A DNA stretch of 34,692 nucleotides from a virus: the IMG/VR virus record IMGVR_UViG_3300029258_000663, positions 1-34,692 of that record, one strand, 5' to 3'. The notes under the pieces were generated by a model that searched no databases, was not told where the DNA came from, and saw only the letters and a program-made list of their open reading frames with translations. This document shows positions 23,041-29,446 of the stretch, one piece after another. Position numbers and translations under genes: made by a program. Each line of letters starts with the position of its first letter. The stretch's first letter is position 1.

Positions 23041-23726
23041 GGATTTTGGGCATAGCAGGGCAGCAGGGTGCTGGCAAGGACTATTTACACCAGCGGCTTG
23101 AGGCCATGCTGAGCGGCAGCCCTGACCACAACGTGCGGCGCATTGGCCTGGCCGATGGCGTGCGGCGTGAGGTTACCGTGGAGGTGCTGAGCGCATTTCC
23201 ATCCATCAATATTGGCGACACTGACGGCGCAGGCATCTGGGCCAAGCCCTACACTGAGGGCCAGCGCTGGATACTCCAGCAGTGGGGCACGGAATTCAGG
23301 CGGGCGCAGCATCCTGATTACTGGGTGAACTACACCATGCAGTACATTGATGAGCGGGCGCAGGATGATGACCTGTGGTGCATCACTGACGTGCGCTTTC
23401 AGAATGAGGCTGGCAACATACAGCGTGCAGGCGGCAAGGTAGTTGAGGTGAAGGCCCCAGCAGATGTGCGGGCACGGCGCCTGGGCCTGACCATGCAAGA
23501 GCTTGATGAGCGCAGCAGGCACGCCAGTGAGGTCATTGACTTTGACACTGACTGGGCAGCCATCAGCAATGACCAAGGGCTGATAATCGTGCCTGAGATG
23601 GTTGACTGGCTAGGGCTGCCATCGTCTTGCACCCAGTGCATGCGTGTGCTGGAGCACATCTACCATGACAACGGCACAGTGTTGGATACAACTGACCGGC
23701 GCAATGACTGGCGTCCTGATAGATGA
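23037..23726 (+). CDS. deoxynucleoside monophosphate kinase
   Basis: 229 residues; ATGA overlap with the helicase gene. The P-loop GIAGQQGAGKD is at residues 5-15. LQQWGTEFRRAQHPDYWVNYTMQYID is the signature of phage dNMP kinases, and WCITDVRFQNEAGNIQRAGGKVVEVKAP matches the D-x-R-F-x-NE strand-helix of that family. It phosphorylates dNMPs to dNDPs for DNA synthesis. The C-terminal 45 residues carry SSCTQCMRVLEHIY, a small Cys-containing extension not typical of the family. Confidence 0.8.
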   Translation: MRILGIAGQQGAGKDYLHQRLEAMLSGSPDHNVRRIGLADGVRREVTVEVLSAFPSINIGDTDGAGIWAKPYTEGQRWILQQWGTEFRRAQHPDYWVNYTMQYIDERAQDDDLWCITDVRFQNEAGNIQRAGGKVVEVKAPADVRARRLGLTMQELDERSRHASEVIDFDTDWAAISNDQGLIIVPEMVDWLGLPSSCTQCMRVLEHIYHDNGTVLDTTDRRNDWRPDR

Positions 23727-25576
23727 CAGACGCACGTGAGGTCATCTTTGTAGATAGCCTTGAGAAAGCACGTGACTGCCTCAGGGCGGTGCGTGCTGAG
23801 CCTGGGCTACTCTACTGGGACACTGAGACTACAGGCCTGCTGGTGCGCTCTGGCACGCAGGACGTTGCACGCATCATTCAGATTAGCGTGCGGCCCTGGG
23901 ATAAGGCCTGGGTATTTGACGCACGCACGCCTGAGTGGCGTGAGGCACTGATTCATATTTTCAGCGCTGCAAATTGGATTTGCGCCCACAATACCAAGTT
24001 TGACATACACGTGCTCCAGACTTATGGCATTAGTCTGCTGGACATGTTTGACCAGTCTACCATTTTTGACACCATGTGGCTGTCTCACTTCTATGATGAG
24101 AGGGTACATGCCAGATTGCGTGGACGGCTCAAGGACTTGTCAGAGCACTACCTACGCATTGATGCCAGCAAGGACCAGCGTGCACTCAAAAAGGTGATGA
24201 ATGACAATGACTGGGACTGGGCCACAGTGCCATTGCGCTATCTGGTGCAGTACGGTGGCATGGATGCCATCATTGGCGGTGAGCTATTTGACCTGCTGTA
24301 CCCCAGCGTAGTTGGATACGCTGAGGAACCACTGAGGCGTGAGCAAAGGCTGCTGCCCTATGTGTACCGCATGGAGCGCAACGGTATCAGGATAGACCAG
24401 CAGGGCCTGGCTGAGATGACTGCAGATGAGGAACGCAAGATGGCTGATGCCCTGAGCACCCTAGAGCGTATCTTTGAGCGCAAGGTCATCCCCAAGGCAG
24501 ACAAGGCCCACAAGGATGCACTGAATTTGGCCAGCGGCATGCAACTGAAGGCGGCATTTAGGGCGCTGGGCACTGCCATCAGTGACACGCAGGCTGTGAC
24601 GTTCTATAAGCTCATTGCCACGGCTGATGGCCTGGTGCAAGAGGCAGCAGCGGCCATCATTGAATACAAGAAAGCTGCCAAGACGCTGAGCACGTACCTG
24701 AGGCCCTGGGCCAGGGACATGAGTACGGCAGGGCGCATCCACCCATCATTCAATACGCTGGGCACCATCACTGGGCGATTCAGCAGCAGTGACCCCAATT
24801 TCCAGAACATCACACGTGGCCACGGTCTGCGTGACTTGATTGTGGCTGACGATGATGACCAGGTGCTTGTGGTGGCAGACTATGAGCAGATGGAGCTTAG
24901 GCAGTTTGCCCATTACGCTGAGGATGAGCGTATGCGTGCGGCATTCCTGAGCGGTGATGACCTGTACCAGCAGGTGGCTGACTTGCTGGGAGTGGACCGG
25001 CACATTGGCAAGATGATTACCCTGGCATCACAGTACGGTGCAGGCTGGCGCAAGACCAAAGAGCAGGCCATTGCGTTTGCCTACAGGCTGGGCCAGGAGG
25101 ACCGTGTGCCAGAACTGATGGAACTGGACTGGAAGGCAGCAACTGAGCGCTTCCATGCCAACTACAGGGTGCGGCACCTTCAGTGGCTGACAGAGGCGCA
25201 GGCGCAGCGCAGGGGCAACTACGGTGAGCAGTACATCAGGACGGTGGGCGGCAGGCGCATGAGGCCAAAGCTGCTGACTAAGAAACGTGGAGACGGCCTA
25301 CCCCCCATCCAGATTCACATATTCAAGGACCTGGGCAATAGCCTGATTCAAGGGTCATGTGCTGACCTGATGAAAGAGTCAATCATTGCCATGGGTGAGG
25401 CTGGGTACGGTGAGGCCATGCGGCTGACCGTGCATGATGAGATTGTGATGAGCGTGCCAAAGGCGGTGGCATCTGACACGCTGGATGAGGCCAGCAGATT
25501 GATGGAGCGGCGTGAGTATGTGCCACCCCTGACTGTGAGCGGTGAGTGGGCAGTGAGATATGGAGATGCTAAGTGA
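23723..25576 (+). CDS. polA-like: family A DNA polymerase with 3'-5' exonuclease
   Basis: 617 residues; ATGA overlap with the kinase gene. Exonuclease motifs: YWDTETTGL (Asp33, Glu35), ICAHNTKFDIHVL, and YGGMDAIIGGEL. Polymerase motifs: GRFSSSDPNFQNI, motif A DYEQMELR (Asp386), O-helix RHIGKMITLASQYG (Arg426, Lys430, Leu434, Tyr438) and motif C TVHDEIVMSV (Asp572). No 5'-3' exonuclease domain. All catalytic residues are present, so it should be an active replicative enzyme with proofreading. The residue matching E. coli Pol I Phe762 is Leu, a variant that has been linked in viral surveys with temperate or slower-replicating phages. Confidence 0.93.
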   Translation: MTDAREVIFVDSLEKARDCLRAVRAEPGLLYWDTETTGLLVRSGTQDVARIIQISVRPWDKAWVFDARTPEWREALIHIFSAANWICAHNTKFDIHVLQTYGISLLDMFDQSTIFDTMWLSHFYDERVHARLRGRLKDLSEHYLRIDASKDQRALKKVMNDNDWDWATVPLRYLVQYGGMDAIIGGELFDLLYPSVVGYAEEPLRREQRLLPYVYRMERNGIRIDQQGLAEMTADEERKMADALSTLERIFERKVIPKADKAHKDALNLASGMQLKAAFRALGTAISDTQAVTFYKLIATADGLVQEAAAAIIEYKKAAKTLSTYLRPWARDMSTAGRIHPSFNTLGTITGRFSSSDPNFQNITRGHGLRDLIVADDDDQVLVVADYEQMELRQFAHYAEDERMRAAFLSGDDLYQQVADLLGVDRHIGKMITLASQYGAGWRKTKEQAIAFAYRLGQEDRVPELMELDWKAATERFHANYRVRHLQWLTEAQAQRRGNYGEQYIRTVGGRRMRPKLLTKKRGDGLPPIQIHIFKDLGNSLIQGSCADLMKESIIAMGEAGYGEAMRLTVHDEIVMSVPKAVASDTLDEASRLMERREYVPPLTVSGEWAVRYGDAK

Positions 25577-25656
25577 GCCAATACCTGGACCTGAGTAAGA
25601 ATCAAGACCCTGTGCCCAAGCGGCTACAAACCCCTGCTGAGTTACAAAGCTGGTAA
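25573..25656 (+). CDS. possible small peptide, 27 aa
   Basis: GTG 25573 overlaps the polymerase stop (GTGA) and has GGAG 7 nt upstream. It reads MSQYLDLSKNQDPVPKRLQ then TPAELQSW and stops 2 nt before the next gene. Such short coupled ORFs fill gaps in phages, but there is no family evidence. It may only couple polymerase and sigma-like translation. Confidence 0.4.
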   Translation: MSQYLDLSKNQDPVPKRLQTPAELQSW

Positions 25657-25658
25657 GG

Positions 25659-26333
25659 TTGGCACAGGGTGGTGATACTACTGCCACTGCTGACTTATAC
25701 TGGCGCATGCGGCCACTGGTGTATCATATCAGTCTGAAATACGGCCATAGGCATGGTGACCACAAGACAGAGGCCAGGCAGGAAATATTGCAGCAGGCGT
25801 GGAGTGGGTTGGCAGAGGCCATGAGTCGCTGGGACCCAGACCACCCAGTGGGCAAGACGTTCTGGAGCTATGCCAGCACCAGCATCACATTTGCTGTCAA
25901 AATGCACCTGGGTGCAGTCACTGGCGGTGTGCCGATGTCTAGGTACAATTATGAGCAGTATGTGCGCATAGTGCAATCACTAGAGGCTGCAGGCGTAGCT
26001 GACTGGGAAACGCTCAGCAGGGATGCATTGCACGCCATCACAGGTGTACGTGGTGCTCAGGACATCATGCGGGCACTACAGAGTAAGCAGGGGCATATAG
26101 TTGATGATGATTTGCGCACCAGTGCTGCCAGTGCTGAGGATGCGTACCTGGATGAGATGGCACAGGAGCAGTGGGCTGAGGTTGTGGCCTGGCTGCGTGG
26201 CCTGGAGGCCATACCATTTGAGCGCTGGGAGGAAGCAACGTACTGGAAGCTGGAGCAGTTGGGGCTGGCAGGCACCATTGAGGCCCAGCAACTAATTGAC
26301 AACCTGGACACCATACTGGAGGTGACAGCATGA
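25659..26333 (+). CDS. sigma-factor-like protein
   Basis: 224 residues from TTG 25659 (ATG 25707 is the alternative). Residues 14-90 resemble sigma-70 region 2: LYWRMRPLVYHISLKYG, EARQEILQQAWSGLAEAMSRWDPDHPVGKTFWSYASTSITFAVKMHLG, where the DP-x-x-x-x-G-x-TFWSYA-x-x-x-I block matches the core-binding and -10 segment (as in FDP-x-x-G-x-F-x-x-YA). A clear region 4 helix-turn-helix is not seen in the C-terminal half, which is helical and acidic. It may steer host RNA polymerase on its own or with a partner. It precedes the resolvase gene with ATGA overlap. Confidence 0.62.
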   Translation: MAQGGDTTATADLYWRMRPLVYHISLKYGHRHGDHKTEARQEILQQAWSGLAEAMSRWDPDHPVGKTFWSYASTSITFAVKMHLGAVTGGVPMSRYNYEQYVRIVQSLEAAGVADWETLSRDALHAITGVRGAQDIMRALQSKQGHIVDDDLRTSAASAEDAYLDEMAQEQWAEVVAWLRGLEAIPFERWEEATYWKLEQLGLAGTIEAQQLIDNLDTILEVTA

Positions 26334-26755
26334 GACTAGCAATCGACCCTGGCAAGGGCACAGGCATTGCGTGGCGGACTGAGGACGGTGAACTGCGGGC
26401 ACTACAGTGGCCAGGCGAATCCATCTGGGTGGTGCTCAATGGCTTCCACAGCACACACGGCATTACAGAGCTTGTGGTTGAGTCATTCATCAGCAGGCCT
26501 GGGCCAGCAGTCAACCTGAGCGCCACTGAGACTATCGGGCGCATTTTCGCATGGTGTGAGACTGAGGGCATTGACCCTATCATGCAAACGCCAAGCGCTG
26601 CCAAGGTACGTGTGACAGATGACCGGCTGCGGCAGGCAGGCGCCTGGATACGTGGCCAGAAACACGCACGTGATGCGTACAGGCACTTGCTGCTGCGTGA
26701 GGATAGGTGTGGTGAGATTGACCTGGAGCAGTGGCCCAAGACTTTGCCCAAGTAA
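26330..26755 (+). CDS. RuvC-like Holliday junction resolvase
   Basis: 141 residues. RNase H-fold motifs: LAIDPGKGTGIAW (Asp6), ITELVVESF (Glu51), and GQKHARDAYRHLLL (His112, Asp115) match the RuvC catalytic set. VNLSATETIGRIFAWCETEGI is the helix between them. It would cut branched DNA before packaging or in recombination, fitting its place at the end of the replication genes. Ends the replication operon; the largest noncoding gap follows. Confidence 0.8.
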   Translation: MRLAIDPGKGTGIAWRTEDGELRALQWPGESIWVVLNGFHSTHGITELVVESFISRPGPAVNLSATETIGRIFAWCETEGIDPIMQTPSAAKVRVTDDRLRQAGAWIRGQKHARDAYRHLLLREDRCGEIDLEQWPKTLPK

Positions 26756-26765
26756 CTAGTCAGAT

Positions 26766-26788
26766 GTGACTATTGCAAAGATAGTCAC
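26766..26788 (+). promoter_or_regulatory. 23-bp palindrome, copy 1
   Basis: GTGACTAT (26766-26773), 7 nt, ATAGTCAC (26781-26788), perfect arms. It ends 9 nt before the -35 of the promoter at 26798. The same arms, spacer length and distance recur at 27622. A dimeric regulator is expected to bind about 56 bp before the start of transcription, an activator-like position. Confidence 0.7.
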
Positions 26789-26797
26789 TGAAACCAC

Positions 26798-26826
26798 TTG
26801 ACTTTTGTGACTGGGTGGCCGATACT
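26798..26826 (+). promoter_or_regulatory. promoter of the structured leader and secreted-protein gene
   Basis: TTGACT (26798-26803), 17 bp, GATACT (26821-26826). Predicted start of transcription is near 26833, which makes a leader of about 320 nt before ATG 27152. A half site, GTGACT, of the palindrome lies in the spacer at 26807-26812. Confidence 0.65.
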
Positions 26827-26846
26827 ACTTATACATTGATAACTGA

Positions 26847-27142
26847 ATAGAGCACTCACAGAGATTCTGGGACTTGAGAAGGACCACCTAAGCGGCTCTG
26901 AGAAACTGACCCTGACGGCTAACGACCACCAGCCAGGTTTTGACTACCTGATGCGGACCCCTGAATGAAGGACAGTGGAGAGAATTATGCGGATGCGGTA
27001 GTGAGAGAATCAAGCCCACAGTGACCAGCAGAAAGTGAAACGCTACCCAGGCGCAGTGCACGGCCCTGGGATGTAAAGTAGCCAGTAGGCAGGAATCTGG
27101 CCCAGACTCTCCGTGAGTGCTCTATCAGACCAGTTGAGCACT
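26847..27142 (+). ncRNA. structured RNA leader with switch-like alternative hairpin
   Basis: The region has no ORF. A perfect 13-bp long-range stem joins 26847-26859 (ATAGAGCACTCAC) and 27113-27125 (GTGAGTGCTCTAT). It continues inward with GAG/CTC (26861-26863 and 27107-27109) and TCTGGG/CCCAGA (26866-26871 and 27101-27106) around a 2-nt bulge. Inside are hairpins CAGGT/ACCTG (26934-26950) and GCTA-CCCAGG/CCTGGG-TAGC (27042-27082), with purine-rich joining strands typical of folded RNAs. AGTGCTC (27116-27122) can instead pair with GAGCACT (27136-27142), which abuts the AGGAGG (27143-27148) of the gene at 27152. It could be a riboswitch-like leader or a processed small RNA. No known class is recognised. 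Confidence 0.7.
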
Positions 27143-27151
27143 AGGAGGTGC

Positions 27152-27613
27152 ATGGTGAGGAAATTGATGAGGAAAACGGCTGGCGCCCTGGCGCTCTTTG
27201 TCGTGATGAGTGTGGCGCCTGCGGCAATCGCTGATGATGCAGGCACACGGTATGATGACCCCATTGGCGCAGAGTGCGCATATGACGCTGAGAGCGCCAT
27301 TGTGAGCTTTGACGTTGAGGTAGATGGTGAGGCCATCTGGAGTGTGACGCAGGACGGCAAGGTGCTCACGTATGGTGAGGCTGACAACGCACCTGCGGGC
27401 GGCTACGTGCTTGTGGTTGACATTGAGCCTGGCAGCCCTGTGACGGCCTACGCCAACGGTGACCTGCGCACCTTCACCTGTGATGACGTGCGTGAGCCTG
27501 CGGACGGCCCCATTGCTGAGGTGCTGTATGAGCCTACCGTCAGCCCCATGACATTCCTGGGCTGGTATCGTGCTCTGTACGCCAAGGTACTGGGAGCGCT
27601 GGCAGCCCTGTAG
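27152..27613 (+). CDS. secreted protein, possible moron
   Basis: 153 residues from ATG 27152, with AGGAGG well placed; GTG 27113 in frame falls in the RNA stem and is rejected. Residues 1-28 form a clear signal peptide: basic start (MVRKLMRK), hydrophobic core (AGALALFVVMSVAP) and AIA cleavage site. The mature part is acidic and beta-rich with two Cys (in GAECAYD and TFTCDD) that may form a disulfide. The C-terminus (MTFLGWYRALYAKVLGALAAL) is hydrophobic and could contact the membrane. Own promoter, palindrome and structured leader. Exported phage proteins of this kind often change the host surface or block superinfection; that role is inferred. Confidence 0.7.
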   Translation: MVRKLMRKTAGALALFVVMSVAPAAIADDAGTRYDDPIGAECAYDAESAIVSFDVEVDGEAIWSVTQDGKVLTYGEADNAPAGGYVLVVDIEPGSPVTAYANGDLRTFTCDDVREPADGPIAEVLYEPTVSPMTFLGWYRALYAKVLGALAAL

Positions 27614-27621
27614 CCAGCAAG

Positions 27622-27644
27622 GTGACTATATCGGAAATAGTCAC
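27622..27644 (+). promoter_or_regulatory. 23-bp palindrome, copy 2
   Basis: GTGACTAT (27622-27629), 7 nt, ATAGTCAC (27637-27644), with one more G-C pair outside each arm. It lies 9 nt before the -35 at 27654, the same geometry as copy 1, so the two promoters probably share one regulator. As RNA it could also act as a 9-bp hairpin terminating the secreted-protein gene. Confidence 0.7.
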
Positions 27645-27653
27645 CCCGATGTG

Positions 27654-27682
27654 TTGCACGCCTGGGGCATCTGTGGTATCGT
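27654..27682 (+). promoter_or_regulatory. promoter of the small-gene cluster
   Basis: TTGCAC (27654-27659), 17 bp, TATCGT (27677-27682). Start of transcription is expected near 27689, giving a short leader to ATG 27712. Paired with palindrome copy 2. Confidence 0.55.
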
Positions 27683-27711
27683 TGCCTCAGGCAAGCAAGA
27701 AAGCAGGAGCC

Positions 27712-28032
27712 ATGAGCTACCGATACACCAAGCGCCAGGCATACGATTACCACGCAAACACAGTGGCCCATAGTGACCACAGCATTGAGCGGCACCTGGG
27801 CCGACTCACTGACCTTACTGCTGATGAGCGGGCACTGGTCAAGGACCGTGCACTGCAGGCAGCAGCCCACCCCAAGAATCGTGAGCACACTGGCGTGCGC
27901 ATCTTCACAGGCCACGGCCAGCACGTCTGGGCAGTGGTGGCAGGGCGCACAGTCAAGACCATCATCACCACACCTGAGGGCCAGCACCTTGACCAGACCA
28001 GCAAGTGCAACCGTTACGCCATCGTAGGATAG
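27712..28032 (+). CDS. hypothetical protein, 106 aa
   Basis: ATG 27712 with AGGAG 7 nt upstream; an in-frame start at 27622 lies in the palindrome and is rejected. Basic, His-rich N-terminal half (SYRYTKRQAYDYHANTVAHSDHSIERHLGRL), helix DERALVKDRALQAAAH, then a beta segment (GVRIFTGHGQHVWAVVAGRTVKTIITTP). No family recognised. First gene of the small-gene run reading to 30009, behind its own promoter; a candidate for the regulator that binds the palindromes, but no helix-turn-helix is evident. Confidence 0.65.
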   Translation: MSYRYTKRQAYDYHANTVAHSDHSIERHLGRLTDLTADERALVKDRALQAAAHPKNREHTGVRIFTGHGQHVWAVVAGRTVKTIITTPEGQHLDQTSKCNRYAIVG

Positions 28033-28038
28033 GGACCC

Positions 28039-28239
28039 ATGGAATACGCCACATGCACCACATGCAACTACCCCTACCAGGTGCCCAGTCTGGGCTGTGA
28101 CAATCCGGCATGCCCTGGCAACCCACGGCTCACGCCAGAGCACAAGCAAGCGCTACTGGATGCCCATGCCAAGGCCCAGGCAGAGCGTGAGGAACGTGAG
28201 CGCCTGGCAGCCATCAGACGGCGTAAGCTGCCGATATGA
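28039..28239 (+). CDS. small zinc-ribbon protein
   Basis: 66 residues. CTTCNYPYQVPSLGCDNPAC gives Cys-x2-Cys and Cys-x4-Cys pairs for one zinc ion. The second half is a long charged helix (EHKQALLDAHAKAQAEREERERLAAIRRRK). Zinc ribbon plus basic helix suggests nucleic acid or protein binding. Starts 6 nt after the previous gene; its stop overlaps the next ATG. Confidence 0.65.
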   Translation: MEYATCTTCNYPYQVPSLGCDNPACPGNPRLTPEHKQALLDAHAKAQAEREERERLAAIRRRKLPI

Positions 28240-28577
28240 AAGAGCAAGCACATACCACCCCCCAGCCCCAGGAGGCTACCGTGCAGAATACAACCCCCAC
28301 CCCCAAGGCCGAAATCAAGCGGCGCATGGCCAACTACTACAATGTTGCGCCAGTGCTCGCAAAGGGCGCAGCCATTGCTGAGGGCAATGACCTGAGCACC
28401 AGCGCAGGGCGTAGGGCTGAGGTGCTGCGGATTGCCAAGGCACTCAAGACTGCCAGTAATCAGCGCATCCTGAGCGCACTGGGCCACCCTGGCTACGGTG
28501 AGCAGCACGCCACCAAGGTGCTTGACGCCTGGATGAGCAATGAGGGCCAGACCCTTCATGCTCTGGTATACGGATAG
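28236..28577 (+). CDS. hypothetical protein with GHPG motif (paralogue A)
   Basis: 113 residues; ATGA overlap with the previous gene. After a Pro/Thr-rich disordered start, residues 70-113 read QRILSALGHPGYGEQHATKVLDAWMSNEGQTLHALVYG. The next gene has a matching block, so the two look like tandem duplicates. The small helical GHPG module is not a family I know. Confidence 0.65.
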   Translation: MKEQAHTTPQPQEATVQNTTPTPKAEIKRRMANYYNVAPVLAKGAAIAEGNDLSTSAGRRAEVLRIAKALKTASNQRILSALGHPGYGEQHATKVLDAWMSNEGQTLHALVYG

Positions 28578-28587
28578 GAGCAGGGAC

Positions 28588-28791
28588 ATGCAGACCAGCA
28601 GAGCAAACCAGATACAGGCCATGAGGCAGGAGCACGGCAGCTATGCCAAAGCCCTGGATGCAGCGGGCCACCCAGGATTCACTGACGCTGATGCACACAG
28701 GATTTTCTTTGAGTGGAACCGGCTAGCCTGGGTGGGCACCAGCCTGCACAGCATCGTTGAGGACGGAATCAAAATGGGAGTGATTGGATGA
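28588..28791 (+). CDS. hypothetical protein with GHPG motif (paralogue B)
   Basis: 67 residues from ATG 28588, preceded by AGGAGCAGGG. YAKALDAAGHPGFTDADAHRIFFEWNRLAWVGTSLHSIVEDG aligns with the previous protein at A-x-GHPG, a following Ala, an aromatic Trp and the L-H-x-x-V end. It lacks the disordered N-terminal part of paralogue A. Stop overlaps the next start (ATGA). Confidence 0.65.
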   Translation: MQTSRANQIQAMRQEHGSYAKALDAAGHPGFTDADAHRIFFEWNRLAWVGTSLHSIVEDGIKMGVIG

Positions 28792-29063
28792 GGCCTGGAT
28801 TCAGCAGGATGAAATACAGGGACCTGGGCACCAGTGAGGCGGGCGTGCCAAGGCGTGAGTACGTGGGCTACATGACTGACGCTGAGTACGTGGCAGCTAT
28901 CCTGGGTGCTGCAAGTGACCTGGATGACGGCGCACGTGAGGACAACTTTGCCACCAATATGCAGTATGACTTGTGGGATGAGCTATATGGCTCAGTCAGT
29001 CAATTGGCTGGAATGCAGCGCACCCATGAGCAGGAAGCTGAGGAAATGGTCAAATATGAGTAA
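28788..29063 (+). CDS. hypothetical acidic protein, 91 aa
   Basis: ATG 28788. Basic first 25 residues, then MTDAEYVAAILGAASDLDDGAREDNFATNMQYDLWDELYGSVSQLAGM and a Glu-rich end (EQEAEEMVKYE). Helical. No family recognised. Part of the coupled run of small genes between 27712 and 30009. Confidence 0.6.
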   Translation: MRPGFSRMKYRDLGTSEAGVPRREYVGYMTDAEYVAAILGAASDLDDGAREDNFATNMQYDLWDELYGSVSQLAGMQRTHEQEAEEMVKYE

Positions 29064-29289
29064 AACCCATCGCAAGCCACGCAGTCATGTGCCACCAGGC
29101 GGTGGACCCATGCGTGCCAAGCAAGAGCGCAGGCGCCAGACCAGGGCATCACGTGCCCAGGAGTGGCGTGAGGACTGGGAGCGGGAGCGCCAGGAGGCCC
29201 TGGATGAGCTTGCTGCCATTGATGAGATGATGCTGGGCTATGATGACTGGGCCAGTGACATGGAGGATGACCCATATGAGTACTACTAG
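29056..29289 (+). CDS. hypothetical charged protein, 77 aa
   Basis: ATG 29056 overlaps the previous stop by 8 nt. The start is very basic (SKTHRKPRSHVPPGGGPMRAKQERRRQTRASRAQEW), followed by a Glu-rich helix and an acidic tail ending DDPYEYY. Strong charge split along the chain suggests nucleic-acid binding with an acidic interaction tail. No homologue recognised. Confidence 0.6.
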   Translation: MSKTHRKPRSHVPPGGGPMRAKQERRRQTRASRAQEWREDWERERQEALDELAAIDEMMLGYDDWASDMEDDPYEYY

Positions 29290-29446
29290 CCTACCCATTG
29301 ATGAGGCGGCAGTGGAGGCGGCACGCATGCTGCAGGCTGAAATGTGGCGCAACGGGCGCCAGCGGCCCACATACGCCAATAGCAGGATGCCTGAGGACCA
29401 AGGGCGCAGGCAGTTGGCGCAAGAGCTACGCAGGCGGCTGGGTTGA
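29276..29446 (+). CDS. hypothetical protein, 56 aa
   Basis: ATG 29276 overlaps the previous gene by 14 nt. Helical (IDEAAVEAARMLQAEMWRNGRQ) with a basic end (GRRQLAQELRRRLG). Its stop overlaps the TTG start of the sigma gene (TTGA), so it is coupled to sigma factor synthesis. Confidence 0.55.
   Translation: MSTTSLPIDEAAVEAARMLQAEMWRNGRQRPTYANSRMPEDQGRRQLAQELRRRLG

Noticed and set aside
26756-27151. Group I intron, tmRNA or RNase P RNA in the noncoding gap
   Set aside because: No interrupted host gene flanks it, no GGU-terminal tRNA-like domain or tag ORF, and the length and visible stems do not match these RNAs.
26766-27644. The two palindromes as ends of a transposable element
   Set aside because: Each site is itself a complete palindrome, no transposase lies between, no target duplication is visible, and the fixed promoter distance favours operators.
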